DNA of 14,306 bases. Source: JBDKTH01 sp964558295. GTDB lineage: Bacteria > Planctomycetota > Planctomycetia > Pirellulales > Thermoguttaceae. Below are positions 7,220-13,699 of the stretch, in pieces (within the stretch, counting starts at the first letter, position 1; each line of letters opens with the position of its first letter). Where the stretch lies: contig CAZLDQ010000151.1 in the NCBI GenBank assembly GCA_964558295.1, forward strand, positions 1 through 14,306, read 5' to 3'. Position numbers and translations under genes: made by a program. The notes beneath the pieces were generated by a model. It made no database searches. It was given only the letters and a program-made list of their open reading frames with translations, and was not told the DNA's origin.

Positions 7220-8296
7220 TTATTGAGAGACAACCATCCCGTCGTCACGCACCGCCTGGAATGTCATCACTTCCAGGTCAACCGTATCGCTCATGAATTG
7301 AACGGAGCCGTCGACCTTGAGGACCATGACTCCGCCCGGGTGGGCCGAGGTGAGGGGTGGGTTGGCCGGGGAAGCGTCGGGCCAATCGGTCCAGTCGTCC
7401 ACCCCTGGTTGCCCCAAGACCTTCGCATTCGGGCCATAGCGCAAGGTGACGTTGTTGGCGTGGGGCCCCCAATCCCGCCAGCCGGAGAGGCCGCCAATGT
7501 GCCATCCCCAGTTCCGGCCGGGGCGACGATCTGCCTTGTTCCCCGCCGCATCAAAAACGTAGTGGCTCATCTCGCCCACCAGGAGCGTGTTTGACGTGCC
7601 GTCCGTGCAATCCCGCATGCTCTTGCCCAGAATTTGCGGTCCCACCTGATCCTCCGCCACGCTGGCGGTGCCGTTGCCGTAGTTGGGGACCATGCCGCGG
7701 CCGGAAGTGATTCCCCAATCGCCGTCATTGTTGTGAGCCATCCCGGCCGTGTCCTGGAACCGGCCCGTCGGCATTGGCCCGTACTGCATGGGAACGGCCC
7801 CGGCGATACCCATGTAGGAACTCGCAAAATTGTTCCAGTGGCCGGGGTTGGGGAGCACGCACGACGGACAGATCAGCGCGGGAATCCGCAAATCCTGCCA
7901 CGCGGACGCGTTCGAGTCCCACCCTGAATGAATGGTCTGGCCGGTGGAAGTGTCGTTGGGCTTTGTCCCCCACTGGAGCTTATCGTAAACGACTGACTGC
8001 TCCATGAACGGGAGGAGGCGGACCCACTGCGAATGCCCCCACGTTTCACCACTGTAGGGGGTGGACCACCACGAGGTGCCGGCTCCACCATTCGGGAAAG
8101 CCTTAAAAACATCGTGGTGATTCTGGAACGCCAGCCCTTGTTGCTTCAGATTGTTGGAACACTGCGAACGACGCGCTGCCTCGCGTGCCGCTTGAACCGC
8201 AGGCAACAACAAGGCAATCAAGATACCAATGATGGCGATCACCACCAAGAGTTCGACTAACGTGAACCCGGCTCTGACACATGCTTGCCTTTTCAT
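7220..8296 (-). CDS. DUF1559 protein with type IV pilin-like N-terminus
   Basis: A 358-residue member of the DUF1559 family (SBP-bac-10-like), hugely expanded in planctomycetes. The start at 8296 gives MKRQACVRAG before FTLVELLVVIAIIGILIALL. This is a prepilin peptidase site (cleavage after Gly10, Glu15 at mature position 5) followed by the hydrophobic pilin helix. Then come the family blocks LPAVQAAREAARRSQCSNNL and the LAFQNHHDVFKAFP region. The C-terminus carries TSAHPGGVMVLKVDGSVQFM, the usual HPGG...DGSV signature, and ends in VRDDGMVVSQ. Mature protein probably sits in the cytoplasmic membrane with a large outer domain. Its precise role is unknown; pseudopilin-like or surface structures are the usual suggestion. 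The start is preceded by a GGGGGTG word. The 56-residue lipoprotein follows directly. Confidence 0.93.
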   Translation of the reverse strand: MKRQACVRAGFTLVELLVVIAIIGILIALLLPAVQAAREAARRSQCSNNLKQQGLAFQNHHDVFKAFPNGGAGTSWWSTPYSGETWGHSQWVRLLPFMEQSVVYDKLQWGTKPNDTSTGQTIHSGWDSNASAWQDLRIPALICPSCVLPNPGHWNNFASSYMGIAGAVPMQYGPMPTGRFQDTAGMAHNNDGDWGITSGRGMVPNYGNGTASVAEDQVGPQILGKSMRDCTDGTSNTLLVGEMSHYVFDAAGNKADRRPGRNWGWHIGGLSGWRDWGPHANNVTLRYGPNAKVLGQPGVDDWTDWPDASPANPPLTSAHPGGVMVLKVDGSVQFMSDTVDLEVMTFQAVRDDGMVVSQ

Positions 8297-8748
8297 CAGG
8301 CACCCCCATGAATGTGAAAGAGACAAACGAAAAAAAGAGACTATCCAGACAAAAGCCAAAAGACATTCTGTTGGAAAAAGAGAACTTGATCTTACAGGGG
8401 CTCGAGATCAATCCTTGGGTTGTAGTACAACTGGACTTCCAGGGGGCACAAGAAAGTTGTCTCTTACGAAAACGTCCCGAAGCCATGGTCTTCTCAAAAC
8501 GGCTTCGATGGTCAATCGGATTCGGGCCTCAATCGACATCAAACCTCATTCTGGGGAGGTAGTGGTTTCCCTGAAGGGGTCCTTTTCTTTATTCTGCTGC
8601 GCCGTGACAAGATTCACCACGGAAGTTTGCGACAATCTTTCCGCAGTTTGCGACATGTCCGGCACGCGCCGGCCGCCGACGATGGCCCAGGGAGAATGGG
8701 AGACAGATCGGAGAGCTTGGCTCCCGAGATTCCGCGTTCCCTTACGGG
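8297..8748. promoter_or_regulatory. Long leader and upstream region of the DUF1559 gene
   Basis: No gene is seen in these 452 bases. On the minus strand this is the region from the HemW stop to the DUF1559 start. It holds an inverted repeat, TTGATCT (8386-8392) with AGATCAA (8405-8411), about 90-115 bases before the start codon, and an A/T-rich patch nearer the start. AGTTTGCGACA occurs twice as a direct repeat (8624-8634 and 8645-8655) with a 21-base period, close to two helical turns. A regulator site or a leader structure is possible; no clear promoter could be picked. Confidence 0.4.
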
Positions 8749-9879
8749 TCACATGAGATCTACAAGCACGCTGTTTTCCAGATCCATTCCGCGACGGGTA
8801 AGACGCAACGCGCCTTCGTGCCATTCTAACAGCCCAGCGCCGATCGGCTGGTCGAGCTTTTCACCGAACGCCTCGCGGATACTCATCCCGTGCATGCGCG
8901 TGAAATCTTCGTCGTTGACGCCTCGCGTCATGCGCAACCCCAGCATCAGGCTCTCAAACCTCGCTTGTTCCGGGGAGACTCGCTCCGTCGTCGGTTCTTC
9001 ACCGGCCAGGTACGCCTCAAGCGTGGACGGGTTCATCGTCCGGCATTCCCCGAAAAAACTGTGCGCTGCCGAGCCGAAGCCAAGATACGGCACACGTGTC
9101 CAGCAGCCGACGTTATGCCGGCAGGCGAACCCTTCGCGGGCGAAATTGCTGATCTCGTATTGGTGAAAGCCATGCTCTGCGAGCGTCTGCCGCGCAAGCT
9201 CGTACATCGCGCGTTCCGTCTCCTCGTCCGGAATCGCCAGATTTCCCGCCGTGATCTCACGGCAGAGCGGCGTACCTTCCTCGATCATCAAACCGTAACA
9301 GGAGAGATGCGTGGGCTGAAGCCCAATCGCGGCCAGAAGCGTTTCCCGCAGATCCGATACGGTTTGGGAGGGCAGGCCGAACATCAGGTCCAGGTTCAGA
9401 TTCTCAAATCCCGCGCGACGTGCGATGTCGACCGACGCGATTACAGCCTCCCAATCATGGATTCGGCCGAGGAGACGCAGAAGGTGCGTCTGTCGGGCTT
9501 GCGCGCCCAGCGACAGCCGGTTGACTCCCGCTTGGCGCATCGCTTCGGCAAAGGACGCCGTGAGCGTGCCTGGGTTGCATTCGCAGGTGATTTCAGCGTC
9601 GGCTTCCAGGGGGAATGCGTCAGCAAGCGCCGTGAGGATGCGTGTGATCTGGGACTCGTCCAGAAGCGAGGGCGTGCCCCCGCCCAGGAAAATCGTATTC
9701 GCTTTCGGATGTCCCGTCTCGGCGCCGCGTCGCGTGATCTCTTGGACCACCGCATCCACATAACGCGGAATATCCGTCTCGCGTCCCGCATACGACGCGA
9801 AGTCGCAATACGCGCACTTGCTGACGCAGAACGGGACGTGGACGTAAAGCCCGATCAGCGGCGGTAACGGTTCGGGCAT
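8749..9879 (-). CDS. hemW: Radical SAM heme chaperone HemW
   Basis: A 376-residue cytoplasmic radical SAM protein of the HemW group (formerly called oxygen-independent coproporphyrinogen III oxidase-like). It binds heme and delivers it to proteins such as respiratory enzymes. It is distinguished from HemN by length and motif. The iron-sulfur cluster site is VPFCVSKCAYCDF, with Cys18, Cys22 and Cys25 in the CxxxCxxC spacing. The SAM-binding stretch FLGGGTPSLL (64-73) follows. Further family blocks are LSLGAQARQTHLLRLLGRIH (122-141), NLDLMFGLPSQT (162-173), YEISNFAREGFACRHNVGCW (241-260) and YLGFGSAAHSF (265-275). The C-terminal region (about 300-376) is the HemW C-terminal domain. The start follows GAGGAA. 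The DUF5362-like gene ends 25 bases upstream on the same strand, so they may be co-transcribed. Confidence 0.93.
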   Translation of the reverse strand: MPEPLPPLIGLYVHVPFCVSKCAYCDFASYAGRETDIPRYVDAVVQEITRRGAETGHPKANTIFLGGGTPSLLDESQITRILTALADAFPLEADAEITCECNPGTLTASFAEAMRQAGVNRLSLGAQARQTHLLRLLGRIHDWEAVIASVDIARRAGFENLNLDLMFGLPSQTVSDLRETLLAAIGLQPTHLSCYGLMIEEGTPLCREITAGNLAIPDEETERAMYELARQTLAEHGFHQYEISNFAREGFACRHNVGCWTRVPYLGFGSAAHSFFGECRTMNPSTLEAYLAGEEPTTERVSPEQARFESLMLGLRMTRGVNDEDFTRMHGMSIREAFGEKLDQPIGAGLLEWHEGALRLTRRGMDLENSVLVDLM

Positions 9880-9904
9880 GTTCGCTTTCCTCGATCAGAG
9901 TACG

Positions 9905-10405
9905 TTAGGGAGGGTGGATCGCAGCCAGCCCGATGAACACGACGAATCCCAGGTACATAAAAATCACGACCAGCACCAGGATCCCCGCGAATTTCCAGAA
10001 CGACTTCTGAGCCTCCAGCGCGTCCTCCAGCTCCCGCATGCTGTGAGTCGCCCAGAGTGCGTTAATCCGGCTTGCGTACCGGAAGAGGAACAACGACGGA
10101 ACGAAGTACACGGCCGCGATGGGGAAATAGACCAACATCATGATGAAGCACTCGACAGGCCCCATGTTGCCGGTGGCGAACATCGGGACAGCAAGTCCGA
10201 TGATCCCTGCCATCGCCATCAGCACGGAGCAGATGAACCCCAGCACCGACAGGAAACGGACCCAGGGCTGCGTCTGGCGCAACATGGCCAAGACCTTGGG
10301 CGTAATCACGTGCCCCGTCTCCTCGCCGCTGACGAAGGCGTTGCAGTCGGAGGAGGGCGAACGAAAGGGATTGCCCTCAAGATCCGTGTCCCAATCGTTC
10401 GACAT
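9905..10405 (-). CDS. DUF5362-like membrane protein
   Basis: A 166-residue integral membrane protein. ATG 10405 is chosen because AGGGAG lies just before it and MSNDWDTDLEGNPFRSP is a typical planctomycete opening; the frame extends back to 10552 without protein-like sequence. A hydrophilic N-terminus of about 45 residues is followed by TQPWVRFLSVLGFICSVLMA and hydrophobic segments at about 50-75, 82-108 and 136-162. A soluble loop SMRELEDALEAQKSFWKFAG (122-141) precedes the last segment. The PWVRFLSVLGF opening and the LEDAL-AQKSFWKF loop match my memory of the DUF5362 family. Function is unknown. It lies 25 bases upstream of hemW on the same strand, probably as the first gene of a two-gene unit. 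That does not by itself imply a heme role. Confidence 0.75.
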   Translation of the reverse strand: MSNDWDTDLEGNPFRSPSSDCNAFVSGEETGHVITPKVLAMLRQTQPWVRFLSVLGFICSVLMAMAGIIGLAVPMFATGNMGPVECFIMMLVYFPIAAVYFVPSLFLFRYASRINALWATHSMRELEDALEAQKSFWKFAGILVLVVIFMYLGFVVFIGLAAIHPP

Positions 10406-10464
10406 TGCGCATCTCCCTAAGTTGCTCTCAATACCGCCTTGGCCACCGTCTATTCTGCCGATCA

Positions 10465-10731
10465 GGCTCTCAGGACAACCTGCTTGCCGCGGAGAGCGAC
10501 AAGCACATCCAAGAGGCCGTTTGGGACAAGGGCTACTGCAAACACGATGCAAAGCTGGTGTTCACCGACGGGCTGCGAACCTATACGTCGCGGAACCGCA
10601 AACGCCACCCGATGACCGCGATGGCCTATAACCTAGGGTGTCTTATGCGCAGCCGCTTCGGCATCGGCCTCGCCCGGGCCTTACAGGCAGTGCGCTTGCC
10701 GACGGATTATATTCTGCCCTGTCTGCCATGA
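10465..10731 (+). pseudogene. Decayed DDE transposase (IS1182-like), C-terminal remnant
   Basis: A broken C-terminal part of a DDE transposase, apparently the same type as the left-edge remnant. The plus frame reads KHIQEAVWDKGYCKHDAKLV, then GLRTYTSRNRKRH, then TAMAYNLGCLMRSRFGIGLA ending RALQA. Intact members have VADKGY followed by RTYIPEP, then about 70 residues carrying the catalytic glutamate, then HNLG-MR-LFGIGTPR. Here the middle block is deleted, so the frame jumps straight from the RTY region to the NLG region. No start codon belongs to it; the first 60 bases of the open frame have no similarity I recognise. The direction is opposite to the left copy. It is inactive. Confidence 0.65.
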
Positions 10732-10979
10732 TCTGGCTCCTGAAGGCGCCCGTCACGTTCACGAGGCCAAATCTCGACATCTTCACGACGTTCCGCACGC
10801 CAGCCGTCCAAAGCGCACGTTCGCTTCGCTCGCGGAGACGGGCCGAGACGCTCGGGCAGTTGCAAGCTGTTGCGAAAACCGACCTTACGTCGCGGCGTCG
10901 CCGACACCGCTCTGTGACGGTCACGGCTCGGAAGCGTTCTAAGCCCCGGAAAACGGGGGTTGCAGTGAGCTTGGGAAGG
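10732..10979. other. Probable tail of the IS remnant
   Basis: No intact gene. One plus-strand frame (KAHVRFARGDGPRRSG, then LLRKPTL) looks like the degraded end of the transposase, interrupted by stops. The interval ends at the tRNA 3' end. Confidence 0.35.
10944..10958 (-). terminator. Hairpin downstream of tRNA-Arg
   Basis: CCCCG (10944-10948) and CGGGG (10954-10958) flank a five-base loop. On the minus strand this lies about 20 bases after the tRNA 3' end, a good place for a terminator, but no clear U run follows. Confidence 0.35.
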
Positions 10980-11052
<73 letters not shown>

Positions 11053-11100
11053 TCAAGCGTGAAAAACCCTTGCTTTCAAGGCGTTTTCGCGCTACTATAT

Positions 11101-11165
11101 TGGTATCGGCCATTTTCTCTGGCCATTTCCTGGGTGAATCGAAGTGGCGTTCGATGGTCGAAATA
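11101..11165. other. Symmetric motifs upstream of the integrase, possible recombinase or regulator sites
   Basis: GGCCATTT is repeated at 11108-11115 and 11121-11128 with a 13-base period, and GGCCA (11108-11112) is also inverted as TGGCC (11120-11124). Close by, TTCGA-TGG-TCGAA forms a perfect palindrome at 11150-11162, and another TCGAA stands at 11139-11143. Such paired half-sites fit core or arm binding sites of a tyrosine recombinase, or an operator for the integrase gene, but no second copy of the region is in the window to prove an attachment site. Confidence 0.35.
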
Positions 11166-11286
11166 GGGATATAAGGCGTCAGGATACAAGCGCAGTTCGA
11201 TCATGGAACAATCCTCTCGATTCGACAGGCAATCTTAGCAAAAAAAAGCGAACCAGCAACAGCATACCCTGAGAGGGAGGCACCCA

Positions 11287-12492
11287 ATGGCAAAAAAGGT
11301 TGGTCGAAAAAAGGGCAGCCGAACGAAAGGTTACCACTACCGGAAGGGGCGAGGCTGGTATGCGCTGGATGGAACTCAACGTATTCCACTCGTTTATCCA
11401 AATGGGGAACACATTCGAGATCGGGATGCTGATCCCAACGCGGTTAAGGAAGCCTTTCAGCGATGGAAGACGGCTGCGCAAGCTGCCAAAGAGGCCGCCG
11501 AGAAGGCAGAACAAGCCGAAGCCGTCGTCACTGTGGAGAAAGTCTGCGACCTCTACCTGTCCTATGTGGAGATGTCCGGTGCGAAGGCGACTCACTACAA
11601 TCGAGCCAATACGCTCTTCGATTTTTGTTATGGCATCCCCGCTAAGTTTCGGCGAAAGGACGGACAGCCGGCCCAGTACACGGACGAAGAGAAGAAGGCG
11701 ATGCAGAAGGAGCGGTGCAGCCATCCAGCATACGGCAACCTTCCAGCGAGCAGTCTGACGCCGCTTCACGTTGATGAATGGCTCAAGGCCCATCCCTCCT
11801 GGAAGAAAAGCCGACGAACGAGGGTGCAGGCCCTTAAGCGGGCGCTCAATTACGCCGTTGAACGCAAGCTGATTCCGCACAATCCAATCAAAGGGTACTT
11901 GGCAGGCAAGTCTGGCAGCCGGATTACCTATTTTACGAAGGAGCAGGAGGCGGCCTTGCTGAAATACGCCAATCCTGCCCTGGGCATGGCGATTCAAGTC
12001 TGCATCCGTACCGGCCTTCGGTATGGCGTCGAATTCGCCACCTTGACCAAAGACCAGATCACCGACATGGGTGACCGGATGGAATGGAGGGTGACGCCTA
12101 AAAGGACGAAGACCACGCAGAAGTATCGAATCGTCCGGGTCAAAGCTCCCGAGATTATCGCCATCGCCCGACAACAGATGAAGGCGTGTCCGACTGGACC
12201 GATCTTCCGAAACCTTCACGGCGAGCCTTGGACCCAGAGCGCCTTGACAACGGCATTTGTTCGTTTACGGCGTCGTGTTGAGAAGGAGGAGAAGATTCAA
12301 TTCGACGCCGACGCCTGCATGTACACCTGCCGGCACACTTACGCTAAGCGAACCTTGCAGGGGTATTGGACGGGCAAGCCGACCAACATCGAGACGTTGG
12401 CCAAACTGCTCGGCAATACCCCAGAGGTCTGTTGGAGGCATTACGTCCAGTGGTGCGACAGTTACACCGAACCGCTTTGGGAGGCATCTTAA
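11287..12492 (+). CDS. Tyrosine recombinase / integrase
   Basis: A 401-residue site-specific recombinase of the phage-integrase type, which cuts and rejoins DNA through a 3'-phosphotyrosine. GGGAGG lies six bases before the ATG. The N-terminus is lysine-rich with GRGWYALDGTQRIPLVYPNG, arm-binding-like. An alanine-rich helix (54-82, AAQAAKEAAEKAEQAEA) and the core-binding domain (about 83-205, VEKVCDLYLSYVEM to LNYAVERKLIPHNPIKGY) follow. The catalytic domain shows Arg245 in RTGLRYG, Lys275 in KRTKTTQ, box II YTCRH (Tyr346, Arg349, His350), box III LLGNTPEVCWRHY and nucleophile Tyr386. The first histidine of the usual HxxRH is Tyr346 and the box III histidine is Asn377. The former change is frequent in planctomycete integrases, so I expect it to be active. 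The gene sits beside tRNA-Arg and overlaps the stop of a facing winged-helix gene. Confidence 0.92.
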   Translation: MAKKVGRKKGSRTKGYHYRKGRGWYALDGTQRIPLVYPNGEHIRDRDADPNAVKEAFQRWKTAAQAAKEAAEKAEQAEAVVTVEKVCDLYLSYVEMSGAKATHYNRANTLFDFCYGIPAKFRRKDGQPAQYTDEEKKAMQKERCSHPAYGNLPASSLTPLHVDEWLKAHPSWKKSRRTRVQALKRALNYAVERKLIPHNPIKGYLAGKSGSRITYFTKEQEAALLKYANPALGMAIQVCIRTGLRYGVEFATLTKDQITDMGDRMEWRVTPKRTKTTQKYRIVRVKAPEIIAIARQQMKACPTGPIFRNLHGEPWTQSALTTAFVRLRRRVEKEEKIQFDADACMYTCRHTYAKRTLQGYWTGKPTNIETLAKLLGNTPEVCWRHYVQWCDSYTEPLWEAS

Positions 12493-12830
12493 ACGGCGAG
12501 AAGCTCATGGGCGAAGCCGCTGTTGGACAAAGCTCTCATCATGGCACCCGGTCGCTTATCCTTCCTTGGCATTGGCTTGGCGACAATGGTTTTCAGGGAT
12601 ACCTTCTCTGGATCGTGGGTGCAGGCGTCGATGAACTCGTCAAGCCACTCGGGACGGAATTTGATCTCGTCTCCTGGGCTTGGCTGAAAGAACCGAATCG
12701 TTGGTCCTTTAACGGGATAGCCTTCGAGCCGCCTCTTGGACCTCTCGATGAGCTTTCGCATTCCTGATGGACTATACCCGAGACGAATTGCTCCCTGCTT
12801 CATATTTAGAAGTGGTTCAGTAACTGACAC
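12489..12830 (-). CDS. Winged helix-turn-helix protein, excisionase-like
   Basis: A 113-residue DNA-binding protein. The start is GTG 12830: AGAGGA lies nine bases upstream, and the fold already begins with EPLLNMKQGAIRLGYSPSGM, so the ATG at 12803 would cut the first helix and the ATG at 13139 adds about 100 unrelated residues. The helix-turn-helix (about 6-30, ending MRKLIERS) and a wing-like stretch GPTIRFFQPSPGDEIKFRPE (42-61), then WLDEFIDAC, match MerR/excisionase-type helix-turn-helix proteins. The C-terminal 40 residues are basic and without a motif. It faces the integrase, and their stop codons overlap by four bases (TTAA, 12489-12492). Pairing with the integrase suggests a recombination directionality factor or a repressor of the element; the sequence does not decide which. 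Confidence 0.75.
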   Translation of the reverse strand: MSVTEPLLNMKQGAIRLGYSPSGMRKLIERSKRRLEGYPVKGPTIRFFQPSPGDEIKFRPEWLDEFIDACTHDPEKVSLKTIVAKPMPRKDKRPGAMMRALSNSGFAHELLAV

Positions 12831-12866
12831 GATAGCTGTTCCTCTTGAACTTGAGACTGTGCTGCA

Positions 12867-13049
12867 ATGGACTCCGATCACGAACGCGAGATCGAAATCC
12901 TGTCGAACCTCGCCTGTGGCCTTGATCCGCTGACAGCCATTGCCGCTATTGGCGATAAAAAGACGCCGTGCAAACCGCAACGGTTGGGGTGTCTTGCAGC
13001 GGTGTTGTTGGCTGTAGCGTTGGTAATCGCTTACGCTGTGCGGCAATGA
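12867..13049 (+). CDS. Small single-pass membrane protein
   Basis: A possible 60-residue protein. The first 30 residues are acidic and polar (MDSDHEREIEILSNLACGLD, then PLTAIAAIGD); after a basic linker KKTPCKPQR comes one hydrophobic helix, LGCLAAVLLAVALVIAYAV, ending in RQ. It is divergent from the helix-turn-helix gene, with only 36 bases between their starts, and is followed nine bases later by a strong GC hairpin. The ribosome-binding site is weak. The amphiphilic layout looks like a real protein rather than chance, but I know no family for it. A small membrane effector of the element is one idea. Confidence 0.5.
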   Translation: MDSDHEREIEILSNLACGLDPLTAIAAIGDKKTPCKPQRLGCLAAVLLAVALVIAYAVRQ

Positions 13050-13057
13050 GAGAGCGG

Positions 13058-13079
13058 GGCCGCGCGTCCGTGCGCGGCC
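13058..13079. terminator. Bidirectional GC hairpin between convergent genes
   Basis: GGCCGCGC (13058-13065) pairs perfectly with GCGCGGCC (13072-13079) around a six-base loop. It starts nine bases after the stop of the small membrane gene and lies 38 bases beyond the stop of the facing minus-strand operon. There is no T tract. Confidence 0.5.
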
Positions 13080-13116
13080 GATCCCGTCAGCGTTGCTATC
13101 CCGTTCCTTCGGGTGC

Positions 13117-13431
13117 CTATCGCCTGCGCCGCAATCCAAGTACTTCGGGATTGCATTTGCGGAGGGCCAAGTAGAGTTCCTGGCTCATCGTGCGTGGGTC
13201 TGGTTTGCCGCCGTTGAACAAGGCACCGACGTTCTTGGTGGTTTTGAGTCGGGAAAACACGAAGTCGAGCGGCTCGACTTCGAGGCCGTTACGCACGACC
13301 ACCTGCGGGCCGGACACCGTGTCCACGACGGTCAAGTCGTCTTTGAGGAATTCCGCGACGGCTTCGGGATATGCCGCACCGGCTTTGCGGGCGGCCTCGA
13401 CGGTCTTCTCAATCACATTTACAGTATTCAT
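13117..13431 (-). CDS. Uncharacterised 104-residue protein, last gene of the coupled operon
   Basis: I do not recognise a named family. ATG 13431 is chosen over the in-frame ATG at 13455 because its A is the last base of the preceding gene's TGA (TGATG), a classical coupling overlap; the site before it is a poor ribosome-binding site. Residues 1-30 look helical (MNTVNVIEKTVEAARKAGAA). A beta-rich part follows, LTVVDTVSGPQVVVRNGLEV, then FVFSRLKTTKNVGALFNGG with KPDPRTMSQELYLALRKCNP and an arginine tail GLRRRR. The acidic-to-basic layout and the FNGG-PDPR turn feel like a conserved small phage or element protein. Three hairpins lie just upstream, within the previous gene. Confidence 0.65.
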   Translation of the reverse strand: MNTVNVIEKTVEAARKAGAAYPEAVAEFLKDDLTVVDTVSGPQVVVRNGLEVEPLDFVFSRLKTTKNVGALFNGGKPDPRTMSQELYLALRKCNPEVLGLRRRR

Positions 13432-13691
13432 CACACAATCACTTTCTGGCCGCAAGCGGCCACTGGGGAGGCAAATTGCCTCCGAGGGGAATTGAGGTTG
13501 AGAGGCAAACGTTGCCTCTCAACAGCAAGCTGAGCATCAAAGAGATAGGGGGCGTTCTTGGTCAGGCACGCGAGCACGTCTGCCGGGGCCATACCCTTGT
13601 GGATGGCGAGCCTTGCGCTTGCCTCGACGCGAGGAAGATCGCGGGCACCGGCACGCCACGCCAATTCGCGGAACTCTTTTGTTGGATTCAT
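13431..13691 (-). CDS. Uncharacterised 86-residue protein, fourth gene of the coupled operon
   Basis: The start at 13691 has AGGAG five bases upstream, and that site overlaps the stop of the preceding gene. The protein opens MNPTKEFRELAWRAGARDLP and continues with a helical, alanine-rich domain RVEASARLAIHKGMAPADVL-ACLTKNAPYLF up to about residue 52. The last 30 residues (QRLPLNLNSPRRQFASPVAA onward) are encoded by DNA made of three perfect hairpins, so this tail may be shaped by nucleic-acid structure rather than protein function. The TGA overlaps the next ATG by one base. No family is known to me. Confidence 0.65.
   Translation of the reverse strand: MNPTKEFRELAWRAGARDLPRVEASARLAIHKGMAPADVLACLTKNAPYLFDAQLAVERQRLPLNLNSPRRQFASPVAACGQKVIV
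13447..13462 (-). promoter_or_regulatory. Hairpin A of a three-hairpin cluster
   Basis: TGGCCGC (13447-13453) and GCGGCCA (13456-13462) are perfect inverted repeats around two bases, folding with a four-base loop. On the minus-strand message it ends 15 bases before the start codon of the 104-residue gene. Confidence 0.55.
13467..13483 (-). promoter_or_regulatory. Hairpin B of a three-hairpin cluster
   Basis: GGAGGCAA (13467-13474) and TTGCCTCC (13476-13483) are perfect inverted repeats around one base. The core AGGCAA...TTGCCTC is shared with hairpin C, so the two may be copies of one binding site. Confidence 0.55.
13497..13523 (-). promoter_or_regulatory. Hairpin C of a three-hairpin cluster
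   Basis: GTTGAGAGGCAA (13497-13508) pairs perfectly over twelve bases with TTGCCTCTCAAC (13512-13523) around a three-base loop. It is the strongest hairpin in the window and lies inside the coding frame of the 86-residue protein (residues 57-65). Confidence 0.6.
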
Positions 13692-13699
13692 TGGTTCTC

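Noticed and set aside
8890..9867. Plus-strand open frame of 325 codons opposite hemW
   Set aside because: HemW on the minus strand has the radical SAM motif and the full set of family blocks; the plus frame is a GC-driven shadow.
11179..12219. Long minus-strand open frame of 346 codons opposite the integrase
   Set aside because: It is a shadow of the integrase, which has all catalytic motifs and a good ribosome-binding site; the antisense translation has no domain pattern.
12831..13139. Extended N-terminus for the winged-helix gene from the ATG at 13139
   Set aside because: The extra residues look like translated noncoding sequence and overlap the small membrane gene; GTG 12830 has a good ribosome-binding site and gives a complete domain.
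13131..13154. Seven-bp inverted repeat GCAATCC/GGATTGC as a terminator
   Set aside because: It lies inside the coding end of the 104-residue gene, and a stronger hairpin stands between the convergent genes at 13058-13079.
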